A stretch of DNA of 64,000 nt from Campylorhamphus procurvoides (taxonomy: Eukaryota > Chordata > Aves > Passeriformes > Dendrocolaptidae), in NCBI GenBank assembly GCA_013396655.1, contig WBMV01003161.1:4190415-4254414 (forward strand). The letters are read 5' to 3'. The position numbers and the translations under genes are program-made. Shown in pieces: positions 36,701 through 48,700 of this stretch (position 1 is its first letter; the number at the start of each line of letters is the position of its first letter). The notes under the pieces are model-generated. The model did no database searches. It was not told the origin of the DNA and worked only from the letters and a program-made list of their open reading frames with translations.

Positions 36701-39700
36701 GGAAAAACCCTGCTAATCTCACAAAACAGCATTTCCTCTGGGACAAAGGAGGGAAAAAATAAATCAATTCAACATTAAAAATTACCCCTATCTATTTTCC
36801 ATGAAGGGGAGAAGTAAAACATGACCTGAAATTCTTTATATATAGAGACTAGAAGAGCCACTGAAGATACTAGTAGGTTTCCACACATTATCCTATAAAG
36901 CAGCAAGAATCTCACTTTCCTTGGGAAAATCACATTTTCAGAATGGAGGAGCCAAGGGTATCTGCTTTCGCTGTGCTCATCACTAGCAAAAGGATTTAGC
37001 AAAAAATCTGTTTGCTACTATTTGCATTCATAAATTCCTGAACTTCACTTATGTCTTCCTGGAAATCAGCAATTTTGAATCAAGAAATGTCTTTGATCCT
37101 GATTTCCTGGACCCTGTAGAAAAACTCACCTGCTCTATCTTTGCTAGAACAGGAGTGCTGTGAGAGGGAAGGCAGAGAGATCCTGCATGTGGCAGCTCAG
37201 ATGTACAACTGCACTCAGCACACCAGGAGGTGTATTGAGGCACCAGAAAAGATTCCTCCAGGCTGATCCTGCCAGCCTTTTTGTGTACAGCACCTTCAGT
37301 CCATATCTGGTGCTCAAACTTGTCTGCACTTGTTCCTAAAACTGCAGCTTGCTCTGCCCCCAGCCTGTACCAGTGCACTGAGCATATCAGCTGCAGCAAC
37401 TGCAACTTTTTCTTTCTTATCTATCTGCCTTGGAGAAGATAAAAACCATATAGAGAATATGTAAACAAGACTTCTAAGTAAGACAAATTATTTCCCCCCA
37501 ACCTTCTGTTTTTATCAGAGCACGGGAAATTCTTCTGCTCACCTGGTAGAGCAAGAGTTGACTTCTGGGTTGGTTTTTTGCCACACTTGATTCTATACTC
37601 ATTTATGGAATTTTCTATCTCTTGCAGCTTTTTTACAGCATCAGCATACTCTTGCTTTCTTTTCTTCTTCACATTTTTGCAGAGGTCTGGCTCGCTGGCA
37701 AGTTTCTTTGCAGCTTCCACCAGCTTTTGGTGTATGACAAAATTGCTCTCCAAGTCCTGCAAAGTAGGATCCTGCAAATTCATGAGATGAGTTATTTGCT
37801 TGTACTCCAGATAGAAATTATCCTTGAAGGTTATTCTGTAGAACATCTATTTTTGTGGTAATGAAGTGAAATCTTGAGCACAAAATACAAAAATACCGAA
37901 GTTTATACACAAGACAATCCCAGGTCATGAAACTCTTAGATCTTATTTTTATGACTAGTGTAAGATTATGAGATCTCTTGGGCAAGGTCCACAGTTCTCA
38001 AGTCTAGGTGACATAACACAGACAGCTAAATTCAGGTTTAGGCTGCTAAACCTCCTGCTACGAGTCCAACCCTAAAAACATCTGTTCAAAATCTCTCTCT
38101 ACTTTGGAGAAAATAAAAATGAAAATTGGTATCACCATACCTACGTAACATGGAGTTAGAGGTTTTAATTAATTGTTTGTAAACTACTTTGAGAAGCTCA
38201 GATGAAAGGCAACTGAAGAAGTGCTAAGCAACACGTTATTAAATCTGGTCAGCAGGATTCTGGTTTAATAGCATTTAAGTAGTCACATAAAATCACTTTG
38301 CTGCAAACATGGAATACACCAGCCCTGCCAGCCAGGGCAGCGAGTTTCTGGTGAAAGACACCAAGTGCCAAACATCTCCTTACTGCCTGGATGATACAGC
38401 TTGTTAACAAATCTCACAAGGAATGAGGGGGAATGATGTGTGTCCAGAAACTGCAAATATCTGAATTACCATATCGCTCAAGTCAGTCTCTGCCAGCAAA
38501 GTTCATTTTAGCTTCTTGAGCAATACACAAGAGGTTTTACTTAGGTGGAACCTGCATTAAGCCAGAGATAAAACTCCTCCTTCTGTCACCTGTCACACAA
38601 CTATGCTCACAGACAGATGATTTTGCAAGGGGGACAGTGCACACACCCCTGCCACATTCTGGGTTCAAACACAGTCCCAACACGACGCAAGTCAATGCTC
38701 CAGAAATGCTCAGAGCCAAGGGCTGCCAAATGGCATTATGCACCTGCTCTTCTCTAATTAGCAGCAAAACGTCCATTAAAATTCATGTACCATGGACAAA
38801 TCAGAGGTTCAGCTTGGGGGAATTGAATGCCTTTTCAAACAGCCAATTTCCTGGTCATTTCAAAGGCAAAAGAAGGGCAGTACTCATCTGAATTTCCTAC
38901 TGTATGCAAGCAAATGTCCCAGCTGCCTCCTCTTAAACACCCAGGGAAGAGCTGGATTATTTACAAGTGGCTTTGGCCACTGGTCTGGCCACCCCACCCC
39001 TGCTGAGAAAACAAAGTGCCGCGCTCACCTCTTCACTGGGGAGCAGGTTGTCATCCAGCTTGAAGGCTGTGCCAACACGCCTTCTGACCTGGGGAGGTTC
39101 CTCTCCAGCACTCAGAGGATACTCCTTGGGCATCTTGCCTGTCAGCTCCTGGGGAGCAGAGAGGGTCCAGGTGAGGCCAGAGGGACAGAAGGGCTCCCAC
39201 CCACCCAACCCCAGTGTAAGGTGTAGTTCTCACCGCCTCTCGCAGGCAGATTTTCTTCAGCTCCTCAACTTTCTGAAGCAGCTTTTCCTGAAGGAGTTTT
39301 TCTTTCTTCTTTAGTTCCATAATTTTCTCCTTCTTTTGTTCTTCACTGACCTCTGAATCTTGAGAGCCTGGATCAGAAGATTTCCAGGGAAAAGCCATTT
39401 TTATCATCTAGCTAGTCTCATTTCCCTTTTAACACACTCAAGCCCCGTTGTACTTGGCTACCTCACATTTACACACAGTATTACCTGAGGAGATCAAACT
39501 GCCATTGCTGGCCATGATAAGCTGGTTCTTGGCTTCCAAAGTCACCAGCTTTGAAACTTTTGGTGTTCCCATCTCTGTCAGATCCATGGCGATATCATCC
39601 AAACTTCTGGCTGAAGGAATTTTTGCCTGAAGGAGTTAAAAAAAAATGCAGCCTCATTAAGTTACCTCTAATTAACTTCACAACACCCGATCACAGAAGA

Positions 39701-42700
39701 TGACATTTCACACCTCATCTACCACAAAATTAAGGGCTAAAGCAACAGCATCAGTCCTGTCATGCCTCTCCCCTCTGTCCCAAAACCTGAACCAATCTCC
39801 CAGCTCAAAAATCTCTGTTGTTTGCGCTGTGTTCAAAACAAACACAAGAAGGAGACAAAAGGAAAGGCAGATTAAACACTGAGACCTGGGAATTCCCTCT
39901 TCTGTAATTATACTTCCATAGCCCTTAATTGCAGGAGGCTAAAATGGATTGAACAGCAATACTGTCACTAACAGACTGCTCAAAAAGCTGACAGAAACGA
40001 TTTGTAGTTTTCCTCTGAAGAGGAGTTCATCCATGAAAAAACATACACCAAAGTATATACAGGAGAGGTGTTGAAACATGTTTGCAGTAAAATGCCTTAT
40101 AACTTACTTTGCTTTGCTTTCTGTCCAAGTAAAACTGGTGTTGACTGATTGCCATCACCCAGATGGACTTGATCAGGGAGGTGTTTGCATACCAGGTCTG
40201 CACTACCAGTCCACTCTGACCAAAGGTCCTTCTGGACACTGAAATTCTGAGGAGGGGAAAACAAACACAATTTCAAGACAGGTCTTCAAAGTCCCAAATG
40301 CCTCTTTCTTAACCAGGCAAGGCTCAGCCTTTGGAGATGCAAAAACTCAGATTTCTTCCTCCCCATCAGCCAGTGCTGCCGCAAATTTAGCCATGACAAA
40401 CAGTCTCCTCTCTGCTCCCCAAACTCCCTCAGTGGACACCACAGGCAAGCTGAGAGGACACCCAGAGCTGTAACACATCAACAGCCCCTCCAGGCTGCCC
40501 ATTATGATGGTACCTTCCCTCTGCAACATCCCAGCACTGCCCTTCACCCACAGCCCGGATCCAACCCCTGCCAAATGCAGGATCAGGATCCGTCCCAAAG
40601 CAAACTCGTGTCTGTGCTGAACTCAGAGGCACCTCCCACCCCATCCACTGACACTAGATGATTAATCCCCACTCTGGGTAAAGATTTCATCCTGCTGGCA
40701 CAGCTGCCTCCTCCAGCCTTACCTGCGGGGATCGTGCACTTCCACAGCAAATTTCTTCTCACGAAAATAGAGATTTTCCAGTTGTTTCCATTGAAATAGC
40801 TAGGAGAATTGGGAGAGAGAAGCAGAACACTGTCACTAAAGGGTCACCAGACCTCTCTCCCCAAGGTGATATAATCTCAGCAAATTACAGTTCCTGTGTA
40901 TCCTCAGTTATGGCATGGACTGAGCAACAAAAACATTCATAGCGTCAATTAAAAGAAGTACATAAATAAAAATATGTAGGATGCCCCTCAAGTAATTTCA
41001 TACTCTCACAGACAATGCATTGCAAATTGGGGATTTTGCCAGTGACAACACCCATTTCCATCAATACTACATTTAATTTAACTCCTAGAAGTTCCCAGAA
41101 ATCTTACAAAGGCAGGTAAAGTCCTTTTGTCTCTGATTAAAAGCAAAAATCTCTTCACAAAAGTAATTGCATAGACACCTATGGTCTGCTTCCTTCAGTC
41201 AGAACATCCCCAGGGAAAGGCAGTAGCTTGGGAAAAGCAAGACCTCCCTCCTCTGAAGACACTGTGTGAGAGATGCAGCATGACATTCTGGAGTAGGGGA
41301 CCAGCATACACAGAGGGAGGGCAGCCACAGGAGGAAGCCACCCCCCACCACATACTTCTGTTAGAAAACCACATATTTCCTGCAAAGTACCAGCTGGGAG
41401 AAGAGATCAAAGTCAGTCAGGGCTTGGCAGCTGCCCCCATGAGATCAGAATTTCATATGAATCTGCTCTCCCTTGGCACCAGCACCAGCCACCCTTCTGG
41501 GGATGATCCATCAGGGGCTGCATCTTCCCAGCCCAGCCTTGGCTGAGCTGCTCCCTGGCCCCTCAGTGCAGGTTTTGGCAGCACCACCTCCTGCCCCCTG
41601 TCCAGCAGTGCCTGTGTAGACACAGGGTCTGTATAGGTGTCCCCAGGGATGTCCCCAAAGATGATGGGGTGCTCAGGTGCAGCAGCACGCTATGGTTTAC
41701 ACCCAGCTACTTTCCAGAGCCACAGCCCACACAGAGGTTCCGGAGGTATTTCCATGCAGGCTGGGCAGGCAGAGACAGCATCCAGTGACAAATCAGCCTC
41801 CAACACCAGCGATCCAGCCAAGGGACCCAGGCCCTCACAGCGACTCCCCCCATCCCCACTGGAGTTTCTCCAAAGCCTCTAAGGGTGCAGCCACCACACC
41901 AGAATCCCCCAGGACACACAACATTCCCACTGACCTCTGCCAAATACTGACTTGCTGTGCTCCCTCCCACTACAGAAGCACTTCAAGTTTTGTAAAAAAT
42001 GACGTGTTCCACTGTGCTGCATCTGAAACATTCTTAACACAATGGAACATAACTCAGAGTGTGTGTTTGGGGGAAAAAGTAGCGCTTTCAGCAGCCCTTC
42101 CCTCTGTTTAATTAAAGCTTTCCTTCCTGGGACTACAACTGAGTATTGGAATGTGCTATAAGAAAAGCGAAGCAAGTGGAAATGTAGTTTACTTAAATTA
42201 ATAAACCATTTTCTAGAAGACATTGAAAGTTTGCTGCTTAAGTTTGTCTTATAGCCACCCTGCCCAACCACACTGCTCTCGGAAGTGCCTCTTTATAACT
42301 TGGCATTGAACTTTTAAATAAATACACTTTAAAAAGACACAAAAGGAAACAGCCCAAGAAGAATCATCAGGACGTTGAGCAATAGTGTCCGTGGGTGCTC
42401 CGGCAGGGAGGGATCCCAGCACAGCCCCAGCTGCTCCCCCCATCCCACACTCACCTCCCCGCAGCCCCGATCCTGGATGCCCGTCCCAGCCGGGCAGTGT
42501 CAGGGCCAACATGAGCAGAGCAGAGCCGAGCTGTGCCTTCCCTCCGTCCCTCTCATGCTGCTCAGCTTTGGCAGCCTCGCCTCCCACCGCTGACACACGC
42601 CTGACATCACCAGCTCTGCTGCAACGCCTCCCACACACCCTTTCCCCCGATAAAGGGGAAACTCAGTGGAGTAGAGCACTCAGGAGGCTTCTACCGAGGG

Positions 42701-45700
42701 GCTGCACCCCTTGGAGCACCCCAAGCCCTTGTGAGGGCCAAGGTGACGTGTGGGGGCTGCCATGGGGTCTGCTCGGTGCCGTGTCCCAGCCCCACTGCCC
42801 TTGACTCACACCCAGAGGCAACAGGTTCAACCAGAAGCATCACCGCGGCGTTCCTGGTCGATCCCGCCGCCCGCTCCCACGCTCATAAAAGCCATGGGCG
42901 TGCTTCGAACATGACCTCTGCAAAAAGAACTGCCTCTTATCATCATGGGTGATGACTCCCTGCTCTCCTTTATCACTTCCTTTGGGTTTTTCCCCTCCGG
43001 ACGCGCTCGGCATTCCCGAGGGCCAAGGGAGAAGGGGTCACCTGTCCAAAGGGCAGTATGGGTGACGAGGGTCGTGTTTGGCAGGATAAAATGCAGCGGC
43101 TCCACCACCTGGAGCAACCTCCTGCCCAAACAGAGGGATATATCAGCTCTCCAAGGGTCTGGGTGGACCCTTCCATGAGCCTGTGCAAATCCAACACCAT
43201 GATCGTGCAGTGCCAAGAAGGAAAAAAAAAGCAACACCCTTTTGCATTTTTAAGAAAACCTGCATGGAATTGCCTCAGGATGTGGGTAGAGCTTTACCCC
43301 ATTTCCTCCCCACCCTGTGAGATCCATCCCAGTCCAAAAGGAGCTGACAGGCACCCCAAGCATTTGCAGCTGGGTACATTCAGCACAAAGACATCTGCCT
43401 TCTTGCCCAAAGACTGGGATAACTCCAGCTCTCCCCTCTGCTGTTCTTCAGCACGAGAGATGGGGGGAGCAGGGTTTGTAATTCTGCACCCAGGACATAT
43501 TTTTGCTTTTATAGACTGAAAAGTGCCCTCCCTGTCCTTAAACTACCTTGCTTAAGAACAATATAAGCTCCTTAGCAATCAGCTCCTTCTGACAAACCCT
43601 CTTAGGTCAGGTCCTTCAAAAAAAGGGTGATGATTCAATGAGCATCTTCAGAATAAGTTGTGAACTAATAATATTTATATAGCTGCACTTTAAAATAATC
43701 TTCAATGAAAGTGTTACAAGTTTCTGCCTAACATGCCTGGATTCACAAAGACAAGAAGAAACAGTCTCAATACAAAGGAGAAAAAAAACTTATAAACTCC
43801 TTCCCCTAAGTTTTTCTAACTTGTTGTCAAAAGGCAACACTCAGGAAACTGTCACTGCACTAGAGATGCCCTGCTCCCTTCAAATACTCCCTAACCCTGC
43901 AGAGACATGTTCCTAAATAATTCCTAATTTCAGACCTACTTAAACTACATGCATATTTAAAGAGAAAAGAGTTTAAAAAATCTGGGAATCTGGAACTGGT
44001 TTTTGAGGGCTGGAAGAACAATTAGGAATAATTAAAATGTTTTTGTGGAAGTTTTGCAATGTATGTTCCCCTTAACCATGTGATTAAGTCCACCTGAGCT
44101 AATTAATGTTTTCTTAATAGCCTTCCCATCCACGTACATTGCCAGATCCTTAAAGGCTCCTGAAAACTCCTGCTGAGCATCACAGGGGCTGCCTGTCTGA
44201 CTCTTTGGGAAGAATACGGTCTGGACACGGTTGGTTTTCTGGGTCTTTTTGGAAAAAGCAGAGGTGCAGCTCTCACCACACCTCATCACTCAGGCACCCC
44301 TGTGCAGCAGCCAGCCTCCTACCACCCAGCTGCTGCTTTCCTAGCCCAGGAGTTTAGACCTCCTACATTTCTACTGTGATCCTCTTCCAGAGACTAGAGA
44401 ACACTGAATAAAAAAGGCATCGCCCTCCTTCCCATACAAAAAGAACTGTAACTGTGGTCTAAGCTGACCCAAAGCACACAAAGACTGCCTAAACGGTGAG
44501 ACACACGGATAAAAGAAGTTGTTGGCTTTTTACCTGGCTGATCTTGCATCCAGTTTTGAATAAAATGCAAGTTTATCCGGGCCTGACAGCAGGAGCAAAC
44601 TGGCTCTGAAAAACGGCCCCATCAGGATTGCAGGCAGGAGCTGGCAGAGCCCCCACCCTGAGAGGCACTCAAGAGAGCTGCTCCCTCGGCTCAATATTCC
44701 TGTGAGCTTGCTGAATTTTGTTTAAAAAAATATGCATTTTTGGGCTCTCTTCTAGTTTTGGGGGGTTATTTTGCAAAAAATCTGGAGAGGTGAAAACCTG
44801 GAGAGCAGCTGAGTGCAGGAGCTGTGTGGCCACACACTGCTGCTCCAGGCACAGCACGTGCCAAGGCTGCACACCTGGGATGGTTCCAAGGCTGATGGCA
44901 AATCCTGACCAAGGGCTAAATTACCCAGATCTCCGAATTTTCCATCCCTGGGTAAGGTCAGCATGGAAGTGCAAGCCATGCCCCAGTGTCTGCAGCAGCC
45001 TTTCCCTCAGGAAGCACTTCCAAAGCAGCTCGTCGTACGTGCAATGCCTGTAAGGAGGTTCTGCAACCAGCACCCCAGGAACTGGCTGGGAACAGCAATC
45101 TGCAGACAAATCTGGCAATTCAGAGCAAGGAAACATAAAACATTTCTGCCCACAGGAATGCACCCCACCCGACGAAGGAAATTACCACCCTGCCAGCGGC
45201 GCTGGAAGGAGGGCTGTGTTTCAGCCCCTCTGCTGCACTTGGCTGGCTGGCATCCTGCCTTCAAATGGGATCTTGTTGCTTTACAGTGCCTGGCTGTGGA
45301 GGGAGGCACTGGAGGAGATGGCAGGAGAGCCAAACTGCCCCACCTGCAGCAACTTCTGAGGGAAGGAGGCAGGCAGCTCCCACCTGTGCCAGCAGAACTT
45401 GGCAGAGCTCACCTGCAGGCATCCTTCATCTCTTGAATATTAAGCCAGTCCTCTAAAAACCTCTCCAAACCTTTTTTTTTTTTCTAATATATCATGAGCA
45501 GTCCCTGCCTGGTCCTCACTAGCACTGGCATTAATGAGAACAAGAGATGTCTCAGCACCAAACTGCCCCCAAATGTGTGTGTTTTGAGGCAGGTGACATT
45601 CAAGCAACTTTTTGCACATCTGGAAAGAACTGAATTTCAGAGCAGCCTCCTAACAGCTCTGTGTTTATCCTAAGTAATTATGGGAGCTTAGTATCTTCTG

Positions 45701-48700
45701 TCTAAATCAATGGCTTGGTGAGAAATAAACACCATAAAAGAAATCTCTCCCTAATTAGAGCTGTCTTCTTAAAGCCTGTACCAATGCTGTGTTCTGAACC
45801 ACTCAGGAAAGCAGGACAGCAAATTTATATGCAGTAAATGTTCTGCAAGGGAAAACTTTCAACATCAGCTCTAAGCATATGTTGAAGTAAGAGAGAAATA
45901 TCATAACTCCTCACAGCTCAGAAGCAACACATCCCAACAAAGAGAAGTCAGGCAAAAACATCAAGACAAACACACTTCTGAAAATACAATGTATTCAAGA
46001 CAACACTAGAACCGATATTCTTGCACATTTGAAACAATACCCTAGCAAGATTAGTTCTTCTTTTCAGATAGTGCAGTTCATTTATCACCAGGGAGTCGCC
46101 CACAGAAACACAATGAAGTGAGAGAACAAGTCCAAAAGCCAGTAAGCTGCCTTCTCCAACCCTCAGAGGATCCCCATGGACCAGCAGAATAAACTTGACT
46201 CTTGCCCTAATACACCCTCCATTAACAAGAGAAGCATTGTTTATCTCACCAGTGAGAAGAATGGGCTGGAGATAAAGGGAGATCCATTCTGTTTTGAAAC
46301 AACAAGCTAAGTCCTGGGACCTGTTTTATGCTTTTCCTAATTGATTCAGAGGAGACTGGGGACAGGATCTTGGCATGCCACCCCACAGCAAGCAGGAGGC
46401 ACTTCTCCAAGCAGGAGGTGTCTCTCAGTATTAACTGCAGCTGAAGGAGAATGTGTTTGCAAAGCAGCAGGACTGCAGAGCTAATCCCAGGTCTGAGGTA
46501 AAATCTGAGCAAGGGTTGCCAAAACCAGTCTTTTAATGCCCTGTGAGACTTCAGGATGATAATCAAGTGAGCTCAGTGTAATCTCCAGCCGGTGTGGAGC
46601 CACTGCTTTTATCTAGAAAAGACAGTTTTCATAAATGACACACAAAGTAGCTCTCCATTTCAGTCTGGTGTGGAGCTGGAGCACAGAGCTTCCCTCAGTG
46701 CCCATCAGCTGGCAGTCCTGGGCAAGGGGCACTCGCTTTGCTAGAAATCACTTCTGAAGCAATACAAGCATTCAAGAGTGACTTGCAGCAACAAAACTCC
46801 CTTGTCCAAACCATCTCAGGACAACCAGCAAAATCCTAATAGGCAGAGTCAAACCTCCCCAGCCAGCTTTACACAGACAGACACACATGGCAGGTTCTCC
46901 TGGTCCAGCCCAAGTTACACACCATCCTCCCCGACACCACACGCTCCCCTCTGGGATGAGGGATGGCAGATGCACAAGCATTGGCAAGGCTGGGTGATAC
47001 GGATCTGGAGATTGCTTCATGCAGGGCTGTCATGCAAGTTGCTTCCTGTGAAGAGTTCTCAGCCTTGGACTCCACACAACCGTGTTGATCCAATAACAAA
47101 ATCTTGGGATAACACTGCGCTCCAAGGCTCATATTTAGGTCTCTGTGCCTAAAGACCTACTTGGATAAAGCCAAAAAATTTCACTTTTTGAGGAGGATGG
47201 TTACAGTTGTTCGGATTTAATTGACACTGCATTAATAGGTGCAGCTTATATATATATTATTATTATTTAAATTTTATTCTGAACATGGACTTGGCTTTGC
47301 CTATGATTCTATGATCTGCCAGCAGCCCTGCAGAAAAGACATGGGGAGCAGACTAAATCCCCCCAGTGTGAATCCAGTGAGGCACAGGCACCAATTCCTG
47401 TTCAAAGCCTCCCACCTGAAACACAGCAGCTTTTCCACCACAACCAGCATCAGAGAGGCTTGCACACCCAGAGACTACTTGTATCTTTAAAATTCGGAAA
47501 GGCCAGCTTGGTCTTCACTAGACTTGAGTTCAGCCTTTCCCTTTTATTGAATTAATCAGCTCAATGTATATTTAAACACCAACTGGAGAAGCGGAGTACA
47601 ATGAGGATGCTCTTTCCCAGATGGCTGAAGATAAACACAACAGTACTTTTGATCCACAGTGTAAACAGCAGGATAACACCAGCACATGGCAGTTGTGAGT
47701 TTGGCTCCATACCAAAAAGCAAAGCAAGAAAATTCTGCTAAATGTAGCAAAACTAGCATCTCTACTCCAAAAGACAGGCATAGTTTACATGCCTACTGCC
47801 CTCCTGCCTGCAGCTCCAGAGAGAACTGTGCTTGCTGACTGTGGGGAGATTCAGGTGAGCTATACATGCTCTACTCTCTGCGAAATAAATTCTGATACAT
47901 TCATAAATATGAGCAAACAATAATAGTGATGAAAAGCAAACCTCTGCCTGCTGCATCACAGACAGCAAGGCTACAGCTACACTGAGATGAACAGCAGTAA
48001 CTCAGCATTTTAACTCCAAAGCCAAGTCTGGACACGGGTGCCTCTTTAGACCTCTGCTTTGCCTACCAAAAATGATCTGATTCCAATCACTTCCCACAAC
48101 GATATCAGAAGTGCACCTTTTATTTCATACCCTTTTCAGATAAAGAACCTGTTTGCATATTTATCTACATGTTAAAAGCAGCCACAGATCAGGACAAGCC
48201 GTGGTGCAAATCACTTTTGTCTTCTTGCATTGACACCAAACACAAATCTTTACTGATGCTACAGCCACATCCATCCCCACACTTTCAATGAGCTTACTGG
48301 CATTAAACCTTCCATCTGCATTCAGGCTCCCCTCTCGCCTTCTCTTTTAATCTCTATCCTCTGCTGTATAATTACAACTTCAGTAAAGCCAACAACTATT
48401 TAATTTCCATTGTAACACTTCCACTCCAGAGGTGACCTCTGGTTCTTATTTATTTTTTTTTAAACACAGCTCCTGCTGCATTCAAAAGCAACGCCTCATA
48501 ACTAACTGTAGCAGGGTGTGACTTGGTATCTGGGCCCTGCTGACCTTAAAGAATTTTCTTAATCTGCCTGGTTGACGTTGTAAACTTGAAATCCCACAAG
48601 CATAAAAAGTGCTTGGCGAAGCAATGCTTCCAGCCAGGCAGGCTCCATCTTCTTGGAGAGCGTTGCTGGTCACAGCTGGACATCTTGGCTGGAGAATGAT

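Noticed and set aside
39367..39407. In-frame Met upstream of the FRMD4B coiled-coil exon as an alternative start
   Set aside because: The stretch is the 3' end of a short intron with a good acceptor at 39368, and its residues do not match FRMD4B. There is no promoter evidence.
42385..42804. 139-codon proline/serine-rich + strand frame in the CpG-rich patch
   Set aside because: A GC-rich region lacks stops by composition. There is no domain or splice structure.
47301..47316. ctatgattctatgatc resembling the CR1 terminal 8-bp repeat
   Set aside because: No CR1 body sequence precedes it. Sixteen bases are too little to call an element.
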